A stretch of 18,128 nucleotides of DNA, from assembly GCA_964500775.1 (NCBI GenBank), contig CAZCQG010000041.1, positions 1 to 18,128 on the forward strand, read 5' to 3'. The notes beneath the pieces are model-generated. The model was given only the letters and a program-made list of their open reading frames with translations. It made no database searches and was not told the origin of the DNA. Both the position numbers and the translations under genes were made by a program. Positions 1 through 6,133 of this stretch are shown piece by piece; within the stretch, counting starts at the first letter, position 1; each line of letters begins with the position of its first letter. Source of the DNA: CAZCQG01 sp964500775. GTDB taxonomy: Bacteria; Campylobacterota; Campylobacteria; Campylobacterales; CAZCQG01.

Positions 1-908
1 GGATAGATAAAAAGCTCGGTGTAGTCTTTTATCTTTTTGTTCTCCTCTTGGTGTCGTTTCGTCTCACTTTGGAGTATCTTTGCAAATTCCCGCATCACTT
101 TCGCGTCATAGCTCACTTCGATATTCGCTCCGCCCGTCTCTAGCGAGAGTGTTTTAAAGGCTTTGTTTTGGGAGGTAATAGCTATGTTGCCGTTTTCGTC
201 TTTATAAAATTCGCCGTTTTTACTCGGGATGGGCGCTCCTTTGTCGCTCGCGCACTCTACGGTGAAGATTCGGAGATCGTTCTCCTTGGCGTAGGCTATC
301 TCTTTATCGAAATCTTTCCCATCGCCGCCGTCGCTAAATATCACGATACTTTTCTGACCGCTCTCTTTGAGGATGTTAAGCGCCCCTTCTAGCGCGCTTT
401 TTATATTCGTGCCGCCGAGTGAGACCGAAGCGGAATCGATATTGTCCAAAAGATACAAGACGCTCGCCGTGTCGTTTGAGAGGGGCGAAATAAGAAAAGC
501 GCTCTCGCTAAAGCCGATGATTCCCACCCGTGCTTTTTGCAACGCATCGACCAAGTCTTTGAGCCTTTTTTTGGCGTATTCGAGGCGATTTGGGTAGAGG
601 TCGGTCGATTTCATAGAGTTGGAGATGTCTATCAAAACGACCACATCGAAATACTCGCCGCTCACCTCTAGCTCCCCGTTGTCTATCACGGGGCGGGCGA
701 GGGCGATGATGAAAAAGGATAAAGCGCCGAAAAAGAGGAGATTCCTCGCTCCCCGCTTCAGCCCGCGCGAGATGATGAGCCGCTCTAGCGTCTCTTTGTC
801 AAATACCTTTTCGAGGGGATTTTTGTCGGTGTAGATGAGGTAGATGAGTAAAAACAGCGGCGGAAGCATATAAAGGATGTAGTCCATCTCTAAAAACGTG
901 AGATTCAT
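1..908 (-). CDS. BatB-like von Willebrand A domain membrane protein (3' end outside window)
   Basis: The frame opens at ATG 908 and stays open to the left edge, giving about 302 residues without a stop. Two hydrophobic segments (about residues 11-26 and 56-71) precede a VWA domain from about residue 88. The metal-ion-dependent adhesion site looks intact: D94-I-S96-N-S98, a later threonine in LGGTNIKSAL, and an aspartate in VIFSDGGDG. Proteins of this layout (BatA/BatB of aerotolerance-type clusters) are anchored in the inner membrane with the VWA domain outside the cytoplasm; their exact function is poorly defined. The start codon overlaps the stop of the preceding VWA gene as ATGA (908-905), which fixes the start and suggests translational coupling. 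The BatB label rests on being the second of two tandem VWA genes; the C-terminus, which could carry a last helix or TPR repeats, is not visible. Confidence 0.85.
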   Translation of the reverse strand, partial: MNLTFLEMDYILYMLPPLFLLIYLIYTDKNPLEKVFDKETLERLIISRGLKRGARNLLFFGALSFFIIALARPVIDNGELEVSGEYFDVVVLIDISNSMKSTDLYPNRLEYAKKRLKDLVDALQKARVGIIGFSESAFLISPLSNDTASVLYLLDNIDSASVSLGGTNIKSALEGALNILKESGQKSIVIFSDGGDGKDFDKEIAYAKENDLRIFTVECASDKGAPIPSKNGEFYKDENGNIAITSQNKAFKTLSLETGGANIEVSYDAKVMREFAKILQSETKRHQEENKKIKDYTELFIY

Positions 909-1831
909 AGGCTCGACCTATTGTAAAGATAGATATAAAAAACCAAAAACAGCACGCACAAAAAGAGCGGGTATTGGTAGAGCGGCTCTTTTTTCACCGT
1001 CTCGCCGCTTTTTATTTCCGACTTCTCTAGGGTGTCTATTGTTTTGTAGACCTCTTGGAGCACTTCGGAGTTTTGCGCCGTGAAGAACTCCCCGCCGCTC
1101 TCTTTGGCGATGGAGAGGAGGGCTTGTTTATCAAAATCCCTCGCTCCGCCGATACCTATAGTGTAGACTTTTACGCCCCCTTTTTTCGTCATCTCCAAGG
1201 CGACGTTTTTAGGAATCGTCCCCGCGGTATTTTCGCCATCGGTCAACAAAATAGCGATCTTTGATTTCGCTTCCCCTTTTTGCAATGCGTTTACTCCGAT
1301 AGCGAGTGCGTCGTAGATGGCGGTCTTTTCACCCGCGATCCCTATTTGTACGCGATAGAGGATTTCGTTTAATATCTTTTTGTCAAAGCTTAAAGGTGCG
1401 GCGATATAGGCGAAGTCCCCGAAAACTACGAGAGCGACGTTGTCATTTGTCCGATTTGCGCTAAATTCGCCCGCGACCTCTTTGATCGCTTCGAGTTTGT
1501 TTTGTCTCGGGTTGCGGGGATTGAAGCCGTACTGTTGCATCGAGCCGCTAGTGTCTATGATGAGGGCGATGTCGTAGCCTATTTTGTTTTTATTCTCATA
1601 GCTCTCTTTGAAAAACGGAGAGGCGAGGGCGAGGGCAAGCAGCACGAGGATACTCCAACGTAGTGTCAGCAGGAGGGTCGTTTTTTTCCGCATCGATTCT
1701 TGGATGAGGAACGTCCCGCTAAAAAGGAGTGCGGTGGACTTTTTCTTGCAGTAGCGCGCACAGAGAAGCATTAAAGGGATGAGGGCAAAAAACCACGCCC
1801 GATCGAACCAAATACCGAGAATCTCAACCAT
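905..1831 (-). CDS. BatA-like von Willebrand A domain membrane protein
   Basis: 308 residues. Hydrophobic segments lie at about 12-26 and 52-72 and near the C-terminus (about 286-304), the usual arrangement of BatA-type proteins: two N-terminal helices, an extracytoplasmic VWA domain and a C-terminal anchor. The MIDAS motif is complete: DTSGS at 93-97, a downstream threonine in EKTAIYDAL, and TDGEN. The VWA fold typically binds a divalent metal and mediates protein contacts, often together with MoxR-type AAA+ ATPases; no MoxR gene is in this window. The ATG at 1831 overlaps the end of the upstream short membrane-protein gene by 8 bases, and its stop overlaps the start of the next VWA gene by 4 bases, so the three are almost certainly cotranscribed. 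Family assignment is secure; the cellular role (envelope integrity, stress or assembly) is not shown by the sequence. Confidence 0.9.
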   Translation of the reverse strand: MVEILGIWFDRAWFFALIPLMLLCARYCKKKSTALLFSGTFLIQESMRKKTTLLLTLRWSILVLLALALASPFFKESYENKNKIGYDIALIIDTSGSMQQYGFNPRNPRQNKLEAIKEVAGEFSANRTNDNVALVVFGDFAYIAAPLSFDKKILNEILYRVQIGIAGEKTAIYDALAIGVNALQKGEAKSKIAILLTDGENTAGTIPKNVALEMTKKGGVKVYTIGIGGARDFDKQALLSIAKESGGEFFTAQNSEVLQEVYKTIDTLEKSEIKSGETVKKEPLYQYPLFLCVLFLVFYIYLYNRSSL

Positions 1832-2210
1832 CTAAAAGCTCCAAAAAATGGTGGAATTTTTGCACGTCCTCTTCTTTGAGCGGCGGGGCGCTTTTGACGT
1901 ATTTGTATTTCTCTAGCGCATCTATGAGTGCATCGAATATTTGCCGCTCACTCGATCCCGCGAGTGCTATCTCGCCTAGTCTCGTTACCTCGTAGGCAAA
2001 GTCTTTGCTCTCTAGAATCTGCAAAGTTTTGAGTTGCCGTATCGCCTCAAGTTTTGCGCTTTTTTTCCGTTTTTTGAGTGCTTTACGGATAAAAAACAGG
2101 AGCGCAATGAGCGATAAGAGCGTACCCGTGATGGTGAGAGAGAGCAAAAGAAGCGAATGGTCGGGAATCTCAACGAGACCTTTTATATCCTGCAAACCCT
2201 CTAGATTCAT
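1824..2210 (-). CDS. Short single-pass membrane protein of the Bat cluster (DUF4381-like)
   Basis: 128 residues from the ATG at 2210. An upstream in-frame ATG at 2249 exists, but 2210 overlaps the stop of the upstream radical SAM gene as ATGA (2210-2207), the coupling style used throughout this operon, so I prefer it. One strong transmembrane segment occupies about residues 20-42 (SLLLLSLTITGTLLSLIALL), followed by a very basic stretch (KALKKRKKSAK) and a soluble helical part ending in FHHFLELLDG. This layout resembles the DUF4381-type proteins encoded between DUF58 and VWA genes in Bat operons, where the basic flank would place the C-terminal part in the cytoplasm. Its position directly before two VWA genes supports that reading. 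No catalytic motif is visible and the function is unknown. Confidence 0.75.
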   Translation of the reverse strand: MNLEGLQDIKGLVEIPDHSLLLLSLTITGTLLSLIALLFFIRKALKKRKKSAKLEAIRQLKTLQILESKDFAYEVTRLGEIALAGSSERQIFDALIDALEKYKYVKSAPPLKEEDVQKFHHFLELLDG

Positions 2211-3196
2211 CTCCAGATTCCTTTGATGCTCGTGCCGCAATAGCGGCATCTCCCCTCTTCGCTAAGGAGATTTATCGCCCGAAAGCCCTCTCTTTTGAGG
2301 ACGGTTTGTCTGCATTTTGGGCACGTCGTGGGGAGATTCATCCCGATGTTGCCGTCGTAGACGTAGGAGAGTCCTGCACTTTGGGCTATCTCAATGGCTT
2401 TTTGCAAAAAAATCGCCTCGGTGGGGCGGGAATCTTCCATCTTGTAATTGGGATAATATCTTGAGAGATGCCAAGGAATCTCCCTCCCAAGCTCGCTTGC
2501 GATAAAAAATGCCATCTCCCGTAGGTGCTCTAGCGTGATGTTTGGGATGAGGAGCGTGGTGATCTCTAGCCAAATACCGCTATTTGCCACGGTGACGAGA
2601 TTTCTTTTAATAGTTTCCAAATCCCCTTTGAGGACGGTTTTATAATACTCGGAATCAAAGGATTTCAAGTCGATGTTTATCGCATCGAGCCAGCTTTTGG
2701 CATCCTCTAACGATTCCTCGCTAAAGAATCCGTTGCTGACGAATATGGTTTTAAATCCCCGTTCTTTGAAAAAAAGCCCGTACTCTTTGGCGTAATTGTA
2801 AAAAATGGTCGGCTCGTTGTAGGTAAAAGAGATGCTTTTGCAATTGTATTGCAAGGCTATTTTGAGCGCTTCTTCTTTGGTGATCTCTTTGCCGCGCAAG
2901 GCGGGGTCTTGCGATATTTCGTAGTTTTGGCAAAACGGGCAGCGGAAATTGCAGCCGCTCGTACCGATGGAGAGTGTTTTTGTGCTAGGGAGAAAATGGT
3001 ACAGCGGTTTTTTCTCCACGGGGTCTATGTTGAGCGCCGTAGCGCGGGCATAGTCGAGGTTTACGAGGGTTTGATTCTCATTGACGTTTATTTGGCAAAA
3101 GCCGCTTTTTCCTCTCGCTATCTTGCATGTGTGGGCGCATTGGAGGCATTGTATGTGGGTTTCGTCTATGATTCTAAAGCCGCTAAAATCCATCAT
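2207..3196 (-). CDS. amrS: AmmeMemoRadiSam-system radical SAM protein
   Basis: 329 residues. The radical SAM cluster motif CxxxCxxC is C82-NFR-C86-PF-C89, which binds a 4Fe-4S cluster that cleaves S-adenosylmethionine. An N-terminal cysteine group (C17, C20, C24, C34) and a C-terminal CxxC...CxxC pair (C292/C295 and C317/C320) suggest further metal sites; the latter looks like a zinc ribbon. This full arrangement is typical of AmrS, which resembles pyruvate formate-lyase activating enzyme but belongs with AMMECR1 (AmrA) and Memo (AmrB) proteins. AmrA is encoded two genes upstream here; AmrB is absent from the window. The substrate is unknown; a nucleic-acid base modification role has been proposed for the system from comparative genomics. 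A strong ribosome site (AAGGAGGAG) overlaps the ttcA stop codon; either of the two adjacent ATG codons (3196 or 3193) could start, and 3193 has the better spacing. Confidence 0.9.
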   Translation of the reverse strand: MMDFSGFRIIDETHIQCLQCAHTCKIARGKSGFCQINVNENQTLVNLDYARATALNIDPVEKKPLYHFLPSTKTLSIGTSGCNFRCPFCQNYEISQDPALRGKEITKEEALKIALQYNCKSISFTYNEPTIFYNYAKEYGLFFKERGFKTIFVSNGFFSEESLEDAKSWLDAINIDLKSFDSEYYKTVLKGDLETIKRNLVTVANSGIWLEITTLLIPNITLEHLREMAFFIASELGREIPWHLSRYYPNYKMEDSRPTEAIFLQKAIEIAQSAGLSYVYDGNIGMNLPTTCPKCRQTVLKREGFRAINLLSEEGRCRYCGTSIKGIWR

Positions 3197-3204
3197 TCTC
3201 CTCC

Positions 3205-4077
3205 TTACGCATCAGATTCTTCGGATGGCTTTCGCGATACGCTTTGTCCCGATGGGTCGAAATCTTTGATTTCGGGGTTCCTATCGTGCGGCAACCGCGT
3301 TGAGTGAAGGTTATCCGAAGAATCAAGCTTGAAATATTCTTTGGCGAAAAACGTGTCGGCGTGGATGTTTTCAAATGCCGCGTTTATCATTTTAAAGAGG
3401 TCGTGATTCTCCCCTTCCATAGCGTGCAGCATCTCTTTTACCCGTTCTCTGGCATAAGGTTTCTTTGGGTTGTCCGATCTTTTGGCGGGGCAGTTGCAGT
3501 CGCTAAAGACGGTGATGTCGTTCTCTTTGACGAATTCCCGCAGTTGCCGTTCACGCACTTTTATCATCGGGCGTATGACGAGTAGATCGTTGTATGCGCG
3601 GTATATCGGCGGCATACTCCGCATCGAGCCGTTGTAGAAGAGATTCATAAAAAAGCTCTCCGCCGCGTCGTCTAAATGGTGCCCGAGGGCGACTTTGTTA
3701 TACCCGTGCTCTAGTGCGTAGGTATAGAGCGAGCCGCGCCGCATCCGTGCGCAAAAGCTGCATATAGAGCTGTTGTCGCGGACGTTTTCTTGCATTATTT
3801 CCATGATATTGGAGCGGTAGATCTCATGCGGGATTCCGTGCTCTTTGCAGTGGGATTCTAGATAGGTGAAATCCTCCTCTATCCCATATCCGATAGTGAG
3901 GGCTTTATACTCGAATTTAAAAGGTGCGTGGCGGCTCATATGTTTGAGTGCGTGGGCAAGCGAGATGGAATCTTTCCCGCCGCTTAAGCCCAAAAGTACC
4001 CTGTCTCCTTCGCCGATAAGGTTGTATTGCGCGTTTGCCCTCCCGAGGGTGCGGAGGATTTTCTTACTGAGATTCAC
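3205..4077 (-). CDS. ttcA: tRNA 2-thiocytidine(32) synthetase TtcA with a repeat-derived C-terminus
   Basis: 290 residues from the GTG at 4077, which overlaps the amrA stop as GTGA; the longer ATG frame (4131) lies wholly inside amrA and is less likely. The N-type ATP pyrophosphatase P-loop SGGKDS is at 32-37, C106-SF-C109 matches the TtcA CxxC, and the third cluster cysteine lies in DCNC (194 or 196). These ligate the 4Fe-4S cluster used in ATP-dependent thiolation of C32 in certain tRNAs. GHHLDDAAE (132-140) is the second conserved nucleotide-binding segment. The last 39 residues (252-290, after EYFKL) are encoded entirely by a dispersed palindromic repeat (3215-3324), so the tail was probably gained by insertion and replaces the original C-terminus. 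The catalytic core is complete, so activity is likely retained. The GTG has AAGGA directly against it, an unusually short spacing. Confidence 0.88.
   Translation of the reverse strand: MNLSKKILRTLGRANAQYNLIGEGDRVLLGLSGGKDSISLAHALKHMSRHAPFKFEYKALTIGYGIEEDFTYLESHCKEHGIPHEIYRSNIMEIMQENVRDNSSICSFCARMRRGSLYTYALEHGYNKVALGHHLDDAAESFFMNLFYNGSMRSMPPIYRAYNDLLVIRPMIKVRERQLREFVKENDITVFSDCNCPAKRSDNPKKPYARERVKEMLHAMEGENHDLFKMINAAFENIHADTFFAKEYFKLDSSDNLHSTRLPHDRNPEIKDFDPSGQSVSRKPSEESDA
3215..3324 (+). repeat. Structured dispersed repeat, copy A (inside ttcA 3' end)
   Basis: Bounded by a perfect 12-base inverted repeat (GATTCTTCGGAT at 3215-3226 and its complement at 3313-3324). On the plus strand pairing continues inward to 3235/3304 using G-U wobbles, giving a 21-pair closing stem. 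Inside are a 7-pair hairpin (CGAAATC TTT GATTTCG, 3258-3274) and a GCGG/CCGC hairpin near 3288-3298. The core 3234-3299 aligns with the reverse complement of 6009-6073 with 7 mismatches and a 1-base gap. Orientation is given as the strand on which the wobble pairs form. It lies antisense to ttcA and supplies its last 39 codons. I saw no transposase and no clear target-site duplication. Confidence 0.8.
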
Positions 4078-4619
4078 TCCTTTATCTTCTCCACGGTGTA
4101 GGTGTATATGAGCGGATGGGCGTGCAGACACTCCCCTTGCAGTCCCGCTTTATTGCAGAGATGGAAAAAGAATTGCTCAAAACTCGGGAGCTGTTCCCAC
4201 ACTTGCGGTAAGAAGGTGGCACGCCGCTCGCCTAGAGCAAGAATCACGCCGTGTTCCATAGGTTTGATCTTTTGTTTGAGGTCTTCTATGTTGTCGTAGG
4301 GCAGCTCTTTAGGGGCGCTCAAAATCGAGACTTCGATGTGTATTTCGGCGAGTTCTTCGTGTGTGAGCGGAGCAAATCTCGGATCGCCGAATGCCGCGCT
4401 TTTCGCGTTGTGGATGACATCTTCTATCAAGGGTCTATGCGCTACTAGAGAGCCTATACATCCCCGAAGATTGCCATTTTTAGTGAGCGTGACGAATGCC
4501 GCCCCGTTGTGTGCAAGCGAAGGATTTTCAAAGAGAAAAGATTGCTTGTCGATAGGAGTGTTTGAAAAAGCCGAATCTATCGCAGATCTCGCAAGGGTGA
4601 GCAGACCTTTTTTCTCCAT
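4074..4619 (-). CDS. amrA: AMMECR1-domain protein (AmmeMemoRadiSam system protein A)
   Basis: 181 residues, a complete AMMECR1 domain. The hallmark LRGCIGSL is at 51-58 with the conserved C54, followed by DPRF at 79-82 and the conserved segment IHIEVSILSAPKEL. The domain is found from bacteria to humans, and in prokaryotes it is usually encoded with a Memo-family protein and an AmrS radical SAM enzyme; its biochemical role is unsettled. Here ttcA separates it from amrS, and no Memo gene is present. A good Shine-Dalgarno (AGGAG, 7 bases before ATG 4619) supports the start. It begins 2 bases after the MFS gene stop and ends overlapping the ttcA GTG start by 4 bases, so it belongs to the same transcript. 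Confidence 0.9.
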   Translation of the reverse strand: MEKKGLLTLARSAIDSAFSNTPIDKQSFLFENPSLAHNGAAFVTLTKNGNLRGCIGSLVAHRPLIEDVIHNAKSAAFGDPRFAPLTHEELAEIHIEVSILSAPKELPYDNIEDLKQKIKPMEHGVILALGERRATFLPQVWEQLPSFEQFFFHLCNKAGLQGECLHAHPLIYTYTVEKIKE

Positions 4620-4621
4620 AT

Positions 4622-5944
4622 TTAGCTCCTAAATATCCTATCTTTTAGTACCGATTCTTCTATCGTTTCGGTATTGTACTTCAATATCAAGATTTTTTCG
4701 GTCTCATTGATGTGCCAGTCGATCACCCCTTCTATTTTTTTTAGCGATTCTAGGGCGATGTTTTTGTGTTCGGTGAGGTTGATATAGATGTTTTTTTGTC
4801 GCGAAGGATTTGGCATAAAATAGATAAGCAGTATCCACATAATACAGGTCGAAACTACGAAAACGATTATCGAATCAATCCCGTAATGCTGGTACAAAAC
4901 CCCGCCTATCACTCCGCCTAAAAAAGTCCCGAGGTAGCCGAATGAGTTGAATACGCCGAGTGCCGCCCCTTTTTGGTGCGATTTGGCAAATTTACTTGCG
5001 AGTGATTGCATGATTGGCTCGTGTGCGCTAAAGCCGATGAAAAAGACAAAAACTCCGAGGATAAAAAAGGTGATATTCTTGGTATCCATAAGGATGTAGG
5101 AGAGCATAAAAAAGGCGATCCCAAAGATGAGCACCTCTTTGAACCTCCCTTTTTTCTCCGCGATAATTGCCGAAGGTGCCATAGCGAGGATCCCTATGAG
5201 GGCGGCGGGGATGTATATCTTCCATAGCTCTTCTCTTGCGAATTCGTGTCCCATTACAAGGGCGATAGGGACTATCATAAACGTCAGCGTCATAAGTCCT
5301 TTTTGGAGGAAGTTCGTAAGATTCATCCGTTGGAGATTCTTGTCTTTGAGTACGCTCATCCAATGGCTCTCTTCATGATCGAAAGCGTAGGTCACTTTCG
5401 GAGGATTTGGGGTGAGAGTGAAAAGGACTACTAGTGCGATGGCGGCAAGAATCGCAGTCAGCAAAAAGAGGGCATTTACGCCAAATGCGTTCGCAATAAG
5501 CGGTCCGACAATCATTGCAGCCGTGAAGCTCATCGAGATCGTTCCGCCCATCACTGCCATCGCTTTGGTTCGCTTCTCTTCACTCACCGTATCTGCGATC
5601 ATCGCGCTTATCACCGCGCCGATGGCACCCGCACCCTGCAAGAGTCGTCCGATGATGAGGGTGTAGATGTCGCTAGCCATATAGCATACGAGCGAGCCGA
5701 CGATAAAAATACTAAGACCGATGAGAATCGTCTTTTTTCGCCCTATTTTATCGCTCAAAATCCCAAAAGGAATCTGCAATGCCATTTGAAACAGCGCGTA
5801 TCCTCCCACTACAAGCCCTACAAGCAAGGGTGTAGCCCCCTCTAGTGTAAGCGAATAGATCGAAATCACGGGTAAAACGATAAATAGCCCGAAGAATCGT
5901 AAACCTAGAATAAGACTTAAAGGAAGTACTTTTTTAATAATCAT
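4622..5944 (-). CDS. YajR-family MFS transporter with C-terminal ferredoxin-like (YAM) domain
   Basis: 440 residues from ATG 5944, preceded by AGAGGT at 6 bases; an upstream in-frame ATG (5983) has no ribosome site and lies inside a repeat arm, so I reject it. Twelve hydrophobic segments are apparent. The cytoplasmic loop motif LSDKIGRKKT between helices 2 and 3 is the MFS motif A, followed by GRLLQGAGAIGAV. The sequence from GLRFFGLFIVLPV onward resembles E. coli YajR in order and motifs, and the length matches (about 454). After the last helix, about 55 residues form a soluble domain with a beta-alpha-beta-like pattern, corresponding to the YAM domain of YajR. Substrate is unknown; a proton-coupled drug-efflux-like exporter is the usual prediction. 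It is the first gene of the leftward operon, and its leader contains repeat copy B. Confidence 0.88.
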   Translation of the reverse strand: MIIKKVLPLSLILGLRFFGLFIVLPVISIYSLTLEGATPLLVGLVVGGYALFQMALQIPFGILSDKIGRKKTILIGLSIFIVGSLVCYMASDIYTLIIGRLLQGAGAIGAVISAMIADTVSEEKRTKAMAVMGGTISMSFTAAMIVGPLIANAFGVNALFLLTAILAAIALVVLFTLTPNPPKVTYAFDHEESHWMSVLKDKNLQRMNLTNFLQKGLMTLTFMIVPIALVMGHEFAREELWKIYIPAALIGILAMAPSAIIAEKKGRFKEVLIFGIAFFMLSYILMDTKNITFFILGVFVFFIGFSAHEPIMQSLASKFAKSHQKGAALGVFNSFGYLGTFLGGVIGGVLYQHYGIDSIIVFVVSTCIMWILLIYFMPNPSRQKNIYINLTEHKNIALESLKKIEGVIDWHINETEKILILKYNTETIEESVLKDRIFRS

Positions 5945-5977
5945 AAACCGACCTCTGATAAAATTACTCAACAGTAT

Positions 5978-6098
5978 GGACAAAATCCTTCAAACGGCTT
6001 TTGCTCCTCGCGGTTGTCACACGATAGAATCTCGAAATCGAAGATTTCGTTCCATCGGGACAAAGCGTATCGCAAAAGCCGTTTGAAGGATTTTGTCC
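5978..6098 (-). repeat. Structured dispersed repeat, copy B (divergent intergenic region)
   Basis: A perfect 27-base inverted repeat (5978-6004 with 6072-6098) encloses 67 bases. Inside is a 7-pair hairpin, CGAAATC with a 3-base loop (minus strand 6049-6033). The core (6009-6073, minus strand) is about 89% identical to the core of copy A in ttcA, while the arms differ mainly by transitions and stay fully complementary. It sits between the YajR-type gene and rdgB, about 33 bases upstream of the former's start. Orientation is given to match copy A's plus strand, which makes it sense with respect to the leftward operon leader. No open frame of note is contained. It is too long and loop-rich for a simple terminator, and both flanking genes diverge from it. 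Confidence 0.85.
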
Positions 6099-6111
6099 GT
6101 TATTTTATACT
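6083..6111 (+). promoter_or_regulatory. Candidate sigma-70 promoter for rdgB, with -35 inside the repeat arm
   Basis: TTGAAG (6083-6088) is separated by 17 bases from TATACT (6106-6111), a reasonable -35/-10 pair, with transcription expected near 6118, just before the rdgB ribosome site. The -35 lies within the right arm of repeat copy B, so the element may have supplied part of the promoter. This is a motif match only. Confidence 0.4.
6102..6109 (-). promoter_or_regulatory. Candidate -10 for the leftward operon
   Basis: On the minus strand this reads TATAAAAT (6109 to 6102) and could serve as a -10 whose start point falls near 6097, at the outer edge of repeat copy B. No convincing -35 is visible at the right distance, although conserved -35 boxes are often weak in Campylobacterota. 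If used, the mRNA of the YajR-amrA-ttcA-amrS-bat operon would begin with the repeat's stem-loop. It overlaps the candidate rdgB -10 on the other strand, so the two promoters would compete. Confidence 0.25.
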
Positions 6112-6133
6112 TTTTTATCCAAAAGGAGCTTAG

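Noticed and set aside
168..834. Three short plus-strand open frames at the left end
   Set aside because: This stretch is fully covered by the minus-strand VWA gene whose MIDAS motif is intact, so the plus frames are shadows.
2849..3307. 152-codon plus-strand open frame overlapping amrS and ttcA
   Set aside because: It runs antisense to two well-recognised genes, shows no family features, and partly reads through the repeat; it is a shadow frame.
5978..6098. Reading repeat copy B as a simple rho-independent terminator
   Set aside because: Both flanking genes are transcribed away from it, the loop is 67 bases, and the sequence recurs in ttcA; a terminator does not explain these facts.
5970..6106. 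Target-site duplication or transposase linked to the repeat
   Set aside because: Flanking bases on the two sides of either copy do not match each other convincingly, and no transposase-like gene is present in the window.
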